Assembly (NCBI GenBank): GCA_014799765.1
Contig: JAAVHK010000020.1
Span: forward strand, 1-20,530
Length of the DNA: 20,530 bases
Direction of reading: 5' to 3'
Origin: Ruminococcus sp.
Lineage (GTDB): Bacteria; Bacillota; Clostridia; Oscillospirales; Ruminococcaceae
Shown here: in pieces, positions 7,451-13,284 of the stretch
How the letters are laid out: each line of letters opens with the position of its first letter
Numbering within the stretch: the first letter of the stretch is position 1
Notes under the pieces: model-generated
Seen by the model: the letters and a program-made list of their open reading frames with translations, nothing else
What the model was told of the DNA's origin: nothing
Databases searched by the model: none
Translations under genes and position numbers: made by a program

Positions 7451-7771
7451 ATGAAAAAAATATCCATTTTTCAGACTTCAATCTTTATTACTATATTTTT
7501 ACTCAGTATAATATCTTTCATTGTATTGCCTGACAATGTGGCTGTGCAATGGAATGCAAACGGAGCAAGTAATTATATCCCGAAAATTTACGCCGTACTG
7601 ATACCGGCTGTTATAAGCCTGTTCGGTATAGCTTCGTGGAAATACTCTTCAATAAGATATAATACCAATATTGAAACATCAAAGAAAATTCAGACAATTC
7701 ATTCTGCAATATGGTTATGTTTTTCATTTACCGGTATTATTATAAGTATCTTATTTATGATAATGAACTGA
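7451..7771 (+). CDS. Small DUF1648-domain membrane protein
   Basis: A 106-residue protein with three hydrophobic segments, near 5-27, 44-64 and 83-104. The motif LPDNVAVQWNANG followed by Ser-Asn-Tyr (residues 26-42) matches the DUF1648 signature, which is also found at the N-terminus of SdpI-type immunity/signalling proteins. It lacks the rest of SdpI. The ATG is 2 bases after the htrA stop, with GGAGA at 7437-7441 serving as its ribosome binding site. It is therefore the last gene of the two-component/HtrA operon. The role is unknown; position suggests an envelope-related job. Confidence 0.8.
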   Translation: MKKISIFQTSIFITIFLLSIISFIVLPDNVAVQWNANGASNYIPKIYAVLIPAVISLFGIASWKYSSIRYNTNIETSKKIQTIHSAIWLCFSFTGIIISILFMIMN

Positions 7772-7774
7772 ATT

Positions 7775-8173
7775 TTATTCCGTGAAATTTTTCGGACGTT
7801 TCGAGTTTACTCCTGTAACTCCTCCTACTGCTCCGGAAATGGTCAGCAGTAGGAGTTTTTTCACTCCGGTGAACTCTCCAAAAAAAATCACTCCGCATAT
7901 CGCTATGAGAGTATATATTATCACACCACATATTATCCCCTCTGCCAGTCCGTGTTTACGTCTGAATTTCCCACAGAAATATGTACTTGAATAAGTTCCG
8001 ATTACCATTGATATTATCGAAAAAACTGCTGATACTTTCATATCGCCGAGTATACAATACATAACTACTGCCAATAATAACGCTGTAATGAATATAAGGA
8101 ATATTCCGGCAAGTACTGATATTGTCAGACTTGTTATACTGTTTGTCCACACGCTTTTACGATGTCGACGCAT
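7775..8173 (-). CDS. TIGR04086-type membrane protein next to yajC
   Basis: A 132-residue protein with four hydrophobic segments and a glycine-rich end (ISGAVGGVTGV). Its size, topology and place directly downstream of yajC match the TIGR04086 family of Clostridia, whose function is not known. The start is ATG at 8173: GGAGG (plus 8183-8187) lies 9 bases ahead. An in-frame ATG at 8191 would encode the ribosome binding site itself as Arg-Arg-Phe-Phe-Phe, so it is rejected. The site is buried in the yajC terminator hairpin, and I see no separate promoter, so expression probably depends on read-through. The stop is 3 bases from the end of the convergent DUF1648 gene. Confidence 0.8.
   Translation of the reverse strand: MRRHRKSVWTNSITSLTISVLAGIFLIFITALLLAVVMYCILGDMKVSAVFSIISMVIGTYSSTYFCGKFRRKHGLAEGIICGVIIYTLIAICGVIFFGEFTGVKKLLLLTISGAVGGVTGVNSKRPKNFTE
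7822..7861 (+). terminator. Terminator of the two-component/HtrA operon, inside the convergent gene
   Basis: CTCCTACTGCT (7822-7832) pairs perfectly with AGCAGTAGGAG (7845-7855) around a 12-base loop and is followed by six T (7856-7861). It lies within the 3' coding part of the minus-strand TIGR04086 gene, about 50-90 bases past the DUF1648 stop. The opposite strand lacks a U-run after the stem, so it acts only on plus-strand transcripts. Confidence 0.88.
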
Positions 8174-8220
8174 AAAAAAAAACCTCCGCATAAGAATTTA
8201 CTATCATTCTATGCAGAGGT
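8174..8220 (-). terminator. Terminator of yajC, overlapping the next gene's ribosome binding site
   Basis: In minus-strand RNA, plus positions 8210-8220 and 8182-8192 form 11 pairs including one G-U. Past a one-base bulge (8193), four more pairs (8206-8209 with 8194-8197) enclose an 8-base loop. Nine U (8182-8174, the first one in the stem) follow and run straight into the ATG at 8173. The stem holds the GGAGG of the downstream gene. Confidence 0.88.
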
Positions 8221-8228
8221 CTGAAATA

Positions 8229-8789
8229 TTATTCCTTGTCTTTGTCCTTTCCGGTATTTTCTTCAATTTTCTTGAGTTTTTTAGGTTTCTTTTCGGGTTC
8301 GTCGGAAACAATTCCGGCAGATGCAAGGGCGGATTCCTTTTTCTTCTTATCGGCAGACTGCATAGCCTTTACACGTTCCTGTGCCGTGACGTTTTCGGTA
8401 ATAGCCCATGTCTTTATACGGAGTTTGTGTCTTGCTCCGCCGGTCTCGATAACAACGGTATCTTCTCCGGTAGATACTACTATTCCGACTATTCCGCCAC
8501 CTGTTACTATCTCGTCACCGACTTCAAGGCTTTCCTGCATGGCTTTTAATTCGCCGTCACGTTTTTTCTGAGGTCTTATAACCATGAAATACAATAGTGC
8601 AAACATTATTATCAGCGGAAAAATAAGCGTCCAGAATACTGAACCCGTTTCAGTTGGTGTGGCAGTACCGGCAACGGTTGTTACTACAGCGGATTCCTCA
8701 CCCTCGGCAAATGCCGTCATACCCGACATTATGGCAGAATACGTCACAGCAGACAATACTGTAATAATACCAGTCAATTTCTTTTTCAT
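8229..8789 (-). CDS. yajC: SecDF-associated protein YajC, extended form
   Basis: A 186-residue YajC-like accessory subunit of the Sec translocase. The core is clear: a membrane segment (about 51-71) followed by RPQKKR, then EVGDEIVTGGGIVGIVVS and DTVVIETGGARHKLRI. Typical YajC is about 90-120 residues. This one is longer at both ends. The N-terminus (MKKKL then a hydrophobic stretch to AFA, residues 26-28) looks like a cleavable signal peptide, giving an outside linker rich in Thr and Val before the core segment. The C-terminus is a Lys/Glu-rich tail of about 50 residues. GGAGAG precedes the ATG. A good promoter lies upstream and a strong terminator follows the stop. Confidence 0.9.
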   Translation of the reverse strand: MKKKLTGIITVLSAVTYSAIMSGMTAFAEGEESAVVTTVAGTATPTETGSVFWTLIFPLIIMFALLYFMVIRPQKKRDGELKAMQESLEVGDEIVTGGGIVGIVVSTGEDTVVIETGGARHKLRIKTWAITENVTAQERVKAMQSADKKKKESALASAGIVSDEPEKKPKKLKKIEENTGKDKDKE

Positions 8790-8824
8790 AAATTCAACTC
8801 TCCATTCTTTTGAATATACTGGTT

Positions 8825-8853
8825 ATTATAACATATTTTTCCGTAAATTTCAA
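8825..8853 (-). promoter_or_regulatory. Sigma-A promoter of yajC
   Basis: On the minus strand TTGAAA (8853-8848), a 17-base spacer, and TATAAT (8830-8825). It is divergent from the groES promoter about 130 bases away. The region between them is AT-rich and shows no further gene. Confidence 0.88.
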
Positions 8854-8982
8854 GTCATTACAGGAAATTTTTACTTAAACTTCTTAAAAATGTTATTTTT
8901 GATTACTTATTACAGTTTTTTCCACATAGCAAATCTCTATTTGTGCATATGGAAGATTTTTGTGAAAATTTTGCAAATACTC

Positions 8983-9015
8983 TTGATTTCTGCGAAAAAG
9001 GTGGTAAAATATAAT
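8983..9015 (+). promoter_or_regulatory. Promoter of groES-groEL
   Basis: TTGATT (8983-8988), a 16-base spacer, TAAAAT (9005-9010); an overlapping TATAAT (9010-9015) is an alternative -10 box. CIRCE begins at 9015, so a bound repressor would cover the transcription start. Confidence 0.75.
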
Positions 9016-9041
9016 TAGCACTCAGAGAGACAGAGTGCTAA
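9015..9041. promoter_or_regulatory. CIRCE operator for HrcA
   Basis: TTAGCACTC (9015-9023), a 9-base spacer, GAGTGCTAA (9033-9041): an exact match to the CIRCE consensus. HrcA binds this element and represses class I heat shock genes; repression is relieved when GroEL is occupied by unfolded protein. Confidence 0.98.
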
Positions 9042-9068
9042 ATCATGATTTTACAGGAGGTATATGTT

Positions 9069-9341
9069 ATGTCTATCAGACCATTACAGGACAGAGTTGT
9101 CCTCAAGATGACGGAGGCTGAGGAAACTACCAAGGGCGGTATTATCCTTACAAGTTCCGCCAAGGAAAAGCCCGAAGTTGCCGAGGTCATTGAAGTAGGT
9201 GTCGGCACTGCTGATGTCAAAATGGAAGTCGCTAAAGGTGACAAGGTTCTTATTTCAAAGTACTCCGGTACTAACGTTAAACTCGACGGTGAAGAATACA
9301 TCATCGTGAAAATGGAAGACATTCTCGCTGTTGTGGAATAA
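9069..9341 (+). CDS. groES: Co-chaperonin GroES
   Basis: A 90-residue co-chaperonin that caps the GroEL ring. The N-terminus SIRPLQDRVVLK and the mobile-loop region EETTKGGIILTSSAKEKP are typical, as is the C-terminal EEYIIVKMEDILAVVE. The start at 9069 is set by AGGAGG at 9055-9060 and by the family N-terminus; an in-frame ATG at 9045 precedes the ribosome binding site and is rejected. groEL follows 36 bases downstream in the same CIRCE-controlled transcript. Confidence 0.98.
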   Translation: MSIRPLQDRVVLKMTEAEETTKGGIILTSSAKEKPEVAEVIEVGVGTADVKMEVAKGDKVLISKYSGTNVKLDGEEYIIVKMEDILAVVE

Positions 9342-9377
9342 TTCTGTTTTATCTTAAAAAAAGGAGATTGATTTATC

Positions 9378-11000
9378 ATGGCTAAAGATATTAAATACGG
9401 CGAGGACGCAAGAAAGGCTCTTCAGTCCGGTATTGACAAGCTCGCTGATACCGTAAGAATAACTATGGGTCCTAAAGGAAGAAACGTCGTTCTTGATAAG
9501 AAATTCGGTGCACCACTCATTACTAATGACGGCGTTACAATCGCCAAGGATATAGAACTTGAAGACGCTTTCGAGAACATGGGAGCTCAGCTTGTAAAGG
9601 AAGTCGCTACCAAAACCAATGACGCTGCCGGTGACGGTACTACAACCGCTACTCTTCTTGCACAGACTATCGTGCGTGAGGGTATGAAAAATATTGCTGC
9701 CGGTGCTAATCCTATGATTCTTAAAAAGGGTATCGCTAAGGCAGTAGATACCGCTGTAAAGTCCATTACTGACAATTCCAAGGAAGTTTCAGGCAGTGAG
9801 GACATCGCAAGAGTTGGTACAGTTTCTTCTGCTGACGAGGCTGTAGGAAAACTTATCGCCGAAGCTATGGAAAAAGTTACCGCTGACGGTGTAATCACTC
9901 TCGAAGAAAGCAAGACCGCTGATACTTACAGCGAAGTTGTAGAGGGTATGCAGTTCGACAGAGGTTACATTTCACCTTACATGGTAACAGATACTGACAA
10001 AATGGAAGCTGTCTATGATGATGCATTTATCCTCATTACCGACAAGAAAATTTCTTCAATTCAGGAAATTCTTCCGCTCCTCGAACAGATTGTAAAAATG
10101 GGCAGAAAACTTGTAATAATCGCTGAGGATATAGAGGGTGAGGCTCTTACAACTATTATCCTTAATAATCTTCGTGGTACTTTCAAGGTTGCAGGCGTAA
10201 AAGCCCCCGGATTCGGTGACAGACGTAAGGAAATGCTTAAAGATATTGCTATTCTCACAGGTGGTGAAGTTATTACTTCTGAACTCGGTCTTGAACTCAC
10301 TGATACACAAATCAGTCAGCTCGGTCAGGCTAAACAGGTAGTCATTCAGAAAGAAAATACTATTATCGTCGACGGTGCTGGCGATAAAGATGCTATAAAG
10401 TCAAGAGTAGGTCAGATTCGTTCAGCTATCGAAACTACTACTTCCGACTTCGACAGGGAAAAACTTCAGGAAAGACTAGCTAAACTCGCCGGTGGTGTAG
10501 CCGTAATAAAAGTCGGTGCAGCTACAGAAATCGAAATGAAAGAAAAGAAACTCCGCATTGAAGACGCTCTCGCCGCTACTAAAGCAGCCGTTGAAGAGGG
10601 TATCGTTGCCGGTGGTGGTACTGCTTACATCAATGCGATTCCGGCTGTAGAAAAACTTCTCCCGTCACTCGACGGCGACGAAAAAACCGGTGCTAAAATA
10701 ATTCTCAAGGCTCTCGAAGCACCTGTAAGACAGATTGCCGAAAATGCCGGTCTCGAAGGTAGCGTAATCGTCGACAAGATAAGACGTTCACGCAAAGTAG
10801 GCTACGGTTTCGATGCTTACAAGGAAGTATACTGCGATATGATTCCTGCCGGTATCGTTGACCCGACTAAAGTTACACGTTCAGCACTCCAGAACGCCGC
10901 ATCAGTTGCTTCAATGGTACTCACTACTGAAAGCCTCGTTGCAGACATCAAGGAAGACGTTCCGCCTGCTCCTGCAATGCCTGCCGGTGGTATGTATTAA
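9378..11000 (+). CDS. groEL: Chaperonin GroEL
   Basis: A 540-residue Hsp60 chaperonin forming the ATP-driven folding chamber. It starts AKDIKYGEDARKALQ; the nucleotide-binding motif GPKGRNVVLD, metal-contact D51 and catalytic D86 in GDGTTT are all present, as is the later GGGTAYI region. The C-terminus ends PAMPAGGMY, a short version of the Gly-Met tail without extended GGM repeats. AAGGAGA lies about 11 bases before the ATG. Length and domain order are complete. It is co-transcribed with groES under HrcA control. Confidence 0.98.
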   Translation: MAKDIKYGEDARKALQSGIDKLADTVRITMGPKGRNVVLDKKFGAPLITNDGVTIAKDIELEDAFENMGAQLVKEVATKTNDAAGDGTTTATLLAQTIVREGMKNIAAGANPMILKKGIAKAVDTAVKSITDNSKEVSGSEDIARVGTVSSADEAVGKLIAEAMEKVTADGVITLEESKTADTYSEVVEGMQFDRGYISPYMVTDTDKMEAVYDDAFILITDKKISSIQEILPLLEQIVKMGRKLVIIAEDIEGEALTTIILNNLRGTFKVAGVKAPGFGDRRKEMLKDIAILTGGEVITSELGLELTDTQISQLGQAKQVVIQKENTIIVDGAGDKDAIKSRVGQIRSAIETTTSDFDREKLQERLAKLAGGVAVIKVGAATEIEMKEKKLRIEDALAATKAAVEEGIVAGGGTAYINAIPAVEKLLPSLDGDEKTGAKIILKALEAPVRQIAENAGLEGSVIVDKIRRSRKVGYGFDAYKEVYCDMIPAGIVDPTKVTRSALQNAASVASMVLTTESLVADIKEDVPPAPAMPAGGMY

Positions 11001-11020
11001 TAAATTTCCAAAAGATAAAT

Positions 11021-11047
11021 CATGGTGAGCCGTATAAGCTCACCATG
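11021..11047 (+). other. Perfect hairpin downstream of groEL without a U-tract
   Basis: CATGGTGAGC (11021-11030) pairs with GCTCACCATG (11038-11047) around a 7-base loop. The following bases (CTAATAATAA) give no U-run, so it is not a standard terminator. It lies 21 bases past the groEL stop and 24 bases before the next gene. It may protect the groE mRNA 3' end or mark a processing site. Confidence 0.65.
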
Positions 11048-11070
11048 CTAATAATAAAGGAAAATTAATT

Positions 11071-11340
11071 ATGAGTAGTATGAGTGTATACGATGAGCAA
11101 TATGAAGTTGTTGCTAAAGATATTTTAAATTCTATAGGAGCAATCGAAATTTGTCCTTCATGTGAAATTTGGTGGCGTGACAATGGTATGGAAGAAAAAG
11201 AAGTTTATTCAAAAGCTACAAGTATATTAAAATCGGAATATCCAGATATGAATGATTTTACACTTTTTCATGAAAAAATCAAGTATGTATTAGATTATGC
11301 ATCTTATGATAATGCTTGTCCGTTTTGCTACAAGGACTAA
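11071..11340 (+). CDS. Small protein with two CxxC pairs, function unknown
   Basis: An 89-residue soluble protein I do not recognise. CPSC (C28, C31) and CPFC (C83, C86) would make a four-cysteine metal site, probably zinc, separated by about 50 mostly helical, acidic residues. The gene is visibly more AT-rich than its neighbours (roughly 30% GC by eye), which may reflect recent transfer or a poorly expressed gene. AAGGA precedes the ATG at 11071; an ATG three codons on is an alternative. No promoter is evident between groEL and this gene, so it may be read from the groE transcript past a hairpin. A strong terminator follows it. Confidence 0.65.
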   Translation: MSSMSVYDEQYEVVAKDILNSIGAIEICPSCEIWWRDNGMEEKEVYSKATSILKSEYPDMNDFTLFHEKIKYVLDYASYDNACPFCYKD

Positions 11341-11371
11341 AAACAAAGGTGGTTTCAAAACACATTTCTAT

Positions 11372-11406
11372 AAAAGCAGTTTCTGTATTCCGGAAACTGC
11401 TTTTTT
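11372..11406 (+). terminator. Terminator after the CxxC gene
   Basis: AAAAGCAGTTTC (11372-11383) pairs with GAAACTGCTTTT (11393-11404); two more pairs (one T-G) close a 5-base loop, and the T-run extends to 11406. It ends the groES-groEL-CxxC transcript. The next promoter's -35 begins two bases later. Confidence 0.92.
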
Positions 11407-11407
11407 A

Positions 11408-11436
11408 TTGACTTTTTTTAAATTTAATGATATAAT
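11408..11436 (+). promoter_or_regulatory. Sigma-A promoter of the crcB operon
   Basis: TTGACT (11408-11413), a 17-base spacer, TATAAT (11431-11436). The predicted start near 11443 leaves a leader of only about 14 bases with GGAGG at 11445-11449, so there is no room for a riboswitch. Confidence 0.9.
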
Positions 11437-11456
11437 TTATTCATGGAGGCGATTTC

Positions 11457-11810
11457 ATGAATTATTTATCCGTACTGCTCGGCGGAGGTCTCGGAGCAGT
11501 TTTAAGATACTGTATAAGTCTGATACCGTTTAAAAGCGATTTCCCATTTCTGACACTCTTTACCAATTTTACCGGAGCGTTTCTTATAGGTCTGATTAAC
11601 GGATTCGTCATAAAAAAAGGACTTTCCGGAAATGTACTGCTATTTCTGAAAACCGGTCTGTGTGGCGGATTTACTACCTTTTCGACGTTCTCACTCGAAA
11701 CTTTTAATTTAGTCGAAAATCATCATATTATATCCGCAACGATATATATTTTCCTGAGTATAATATTATGTCTCGCCGGAGTTATGTTAGGTATGGAGGT
11801 ATCAAAATGA
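11457..11810 (+). CDS. crcB: Fluoride ion channel CrcB/Fluc
   Basis: A 117-residue membrane protein with four hydrophobic segments. It exports fluoride as an antiparallel dimer. Family motifs are present: GGGLGAVLRY near the N-terminus, TNFTGAFLIG with the channel Asn in segment two, and GLCGGFTTFSTFS in segment three, which holds the central sodium site and the pore Phe and Thr residues. Only one copy is visible in the window, consistent with a homodimer. GGAGG lies 7 bases before the ATG. The stop overlaps the next start (ATGA), so the downstream membrane gene is translationally coupled. Confidence 0.95.
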   Translation: MNYLSVLLGGGLGAVLRYCISLIPFKSDFPFLTLFTNFTGAFLIGLINGFVIKKGLSGNVLLFLKTGLCGGFTTFSTFSLETFNLVENHHIISATIYIFLSIILCLAGVMLGMEVSK

Positions 11811-12310
11811 AAAAACTTGAAGTAAACCATACACCTGAATTTTCACGTGATATAGCTATAGCCCTCGCTGTTTTATGGGTAATATTAATGTTTATAATAT
11901 GTGCCGTTATGGCTAAAGTAATCGCTGTATTTCTTTCACTCGTAATTCTTCTGATTATTATTGGTATCGGCTGGTATATTGACGAACAAAAAACAATTGT
12001 TGAATATGATTCTGACAAAGTAAAATGGAAGTGGTTTTGGCTTGAATATACCGCCGACTTCAACAACGTCGATTCCGTACATTATACCATAGTCCACCAA
12101 AGAACACGTTACGGTTATAACCGACGTTTTGAAATTGTCTTCCAACTTAATGACAGTACGGAATTACGCCTGAATGACCGTCTGAACTCTGATGACATCG
12201 ACGACTGCATAAACGGTATCACAGATAACATCAGACTTATGCAGTTATACAGGTTTATTGAAAATGTTTATCCGGAAAAATGTACCGGCTTTATTAAAAA
12301 TGATACATAA
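11807..12310 (+). CDS. Membrane protein of unknown function, first of a tandem paralogue pair
   Basis: A 167-residue protein I do not recognise. Two hydrophobic segments (about 16-38 and 40-58) are followed by a soluble domain of about 105 residues, rich in beta strands and resembling bacterial PH-like membrane-associated domains. This resemblance is weak. Notable motifs are VKWKWFW, TRYGY, RLNDRL and LMQLYRFIE. The start at 11807 overlaps the crcB stop by four bases and has TGGAGGT at 11794-11800; an earlier in-frame ATG lies inside crcB without a suitable site. Its paralogue lies 13 bases downstream and is about half identical over the soluble domain. Confidence 0.75.
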   Translation: MKKLEVNHTPEFSRDIAIALAVLWVILMFIICAVMAKVIAVFLSLVILLIIIGIGWYIDEQKTIVEYDSDKVKWKWFWLEYTADFNNVDSVHYTIVHQRTRYGYNRRFEIVFQLNDSTELRLNDRLNSDDIDDCINGITDNIRLMQLYRFIENVYPEKCTGFIKNDT

Positions 12311-12323
12311 CGGAGGTACGGAA

Positions 12324-12821
12324 ATGAAAAGTTTCAAAATAAATAACGAATCCGCTTTTTTCAGTATAATATTTAAAACCTTTACAGTATTATGGATAAT
12401 ATCCTTTTTGTTAATATGTCCTGTTATCAAGGTGTTTGTGAACAATCAGACCGCTTTTATTTTCCGAGTTATTTTATTGATTATTTTTGTTATCGGCTGT
12501 TACGTCGCAAGCAGAACAACTACTGTTGAATATGGTGCAGAAAAAGTACACTGGAAATGGTTATGGTACGACAATATGGTTAATTTCAGTGATGTTAAAT
12601 CTGTACGCTATCATGTAATCCACGAACCAACACGTTACGGCTATACACACCGCTTTGAAATGGTTTTCCGCCTTAAAAACGGTTCTACAGTACGATTAAA
12701 TGATAGTCTTAAATCAGAAGATATTGATAACATCATAGACAGCACTACAGATAATATTAAACTTATGCAGTTATACAGATTCATTGAAAAACTTTATCCC
12801 GAAAAAACTAAACATCACTAA
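12324..12821 (+). CDS. Membrane protein of unknown function, second of a tandem paralogue pair
   Basis: A 165-residue paralogue of the preceding gene. Two hydrophobic segments near residues 16-36 and 42-60 are followed by the same soluble domain, with VHWKWLW, TRYGY, RLNDSL and LMQLYRFIE at matching places. By eye somewhat over half of the residues in the soluble part are identical, while the N-terminal membrane hairpins have diverged. GGAGG at 12312-12316 lies 7 bases before the ATG at 12324; an ATG at 12258, inside the previous gene, has no suitable site. It ends the crcB operon. A duplicated pair suggests either partners in a heteromer or functional divergence. Confidence 0.75.
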   Translation: MKSFKINNESAFFSIIFKTFTVLWIISFLLICPVIKVFVNNQTAFIFRVILLIIFVIGCYVASRTTTVEYGAEKVHWKWLWYDNMVNFSDVKSVRYHVIHEPTRYGYTHRFEMVFRLKNGSTVRLNDSLKSEDIDNIIDSTTDNIKLMQLYRFIEKLYPEKTKHH

Positions 12822-12840
12822 AATTTAACACGCAAAACGC

Positions 12841-12879
12841 AAAAAAACCGTACTCCCGAAAGAGTACGGCTTTGTTTTT
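12841..12879. terminator. Bidirectional terminator between the crcB operon and the ribosomal protein operon
   Basis: CCGTACTC (12848-12855) pairs with GAGTACGG (12862-12869) around CCGAAA. A-run at 12841-12847 and T-rich CTTTGTTTTT at 12870-12879 supply U-tracts on both strands. It serves the crcB operon from the left and rplQ from the right. Confidence 0.93.
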
Positions 12880-12895
12880 ATATAGAATCTGCCAA

Positions 12896-13237
12896 TCAAA
12901 CCAGCTTGATAATAGCCATTTCAGCAGCGTCACCACGGCGAGGACCGATTTTTATAATCTGTGTATAACCACCGTTTTTATCGGCATACTTAGGTGCAAT
13001 CTCGTCGAAAAGCTTCTTTGCAACGGATTCCTTAGTTACGTATGACAATACCTGACGCTTGGAGTGCAGATTATTATTTTTACCGATAGTAATCATCTTT
13101 TCTGCTACAGCACGAACTTCCTTAGCTCTTGTAACGGTTGTTTCAATCTGACCGTTTTCAAGAAGGAAAGTTACCATGCCTCTGAGCATTGCTTTTCTAT
13201 GGTCAGATGTTCTGCCCAGCTTTCTTGTACCCGGCAT
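12896..13237 (-). CDS. rplQ: 50S ribosomal protein L17
   Basis: A 113-residue large-subunit protein. MPGTRKLGRTSDHRKAMLRG is the standard N-terminus, and the C-terminal GGYTQIIKIGPRRGDAAEMA is also typical. The ATG at 13237 has AGGAG 8 bases upstream. An in-frame GTG at 13246 directly abuts that site and would add Met-Asn-Tyr, so it is rejected. It is the last gene of the ribosomal cluster, followed by the shared terminator. Confidence 0.97.
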   Translation of the reverse strand: MPGTRKLGRTSDHRKAMLRGMVTFLLENGQIETTVTRAKEVRAVAEKMITIGKNNNLHSKRQVLSYVTKESVAKKLFDEIAPKYADKNGGYTQIIKIGPRRGDAAEMAIIKLV

Positions 13238-13284
13238 GTAATTCACTCCTTTTCATACAGTGCGTAAAAGCACGATTTATGGGT

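Noticed and set aside
8191..8230. A dedicated promoter for the TIGR04086 gene within the yajC 3' end.
   Set aside because: TAGAAT-like hexamers occur on the minus strand, but none has a -35 at a workable distance.
8088..8571. Open frames on the plus strand opposite yajC.
   Set aside because: They lie antisense to a well-supported gene, have low-complexity products and lack start signals.
8918..8950. TTTTCCACA (8918-8926) and a near match on the other strand (8942-8950) resemble DnaA boxes.
   Set aside because: Only two sites, one with a mismatch, in an AT-rich divergent promoter region; no dnaA or dnaN gene and no box cluster nearby.
9587..10310. Long open frames on the minus strand within groEL.
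   Set aside because: They are reading-frame shadows of a highly biased coding sequence, with no ribosome binding sites or recognisable products.
11021..11047. Calling the post-groEL hairpin an intrinsic terminator.
   Set aside because: The stem is perfect, but the bases after it are CTAATAATAA with no U-run.
11437..11456. Possible fluoride riboswitch ahead of crcB.
   Set aside because: The promoter -10 box ends about 20 bases before the start codon, leaving no room for the aptamer, and no matching conserved bases are seen.
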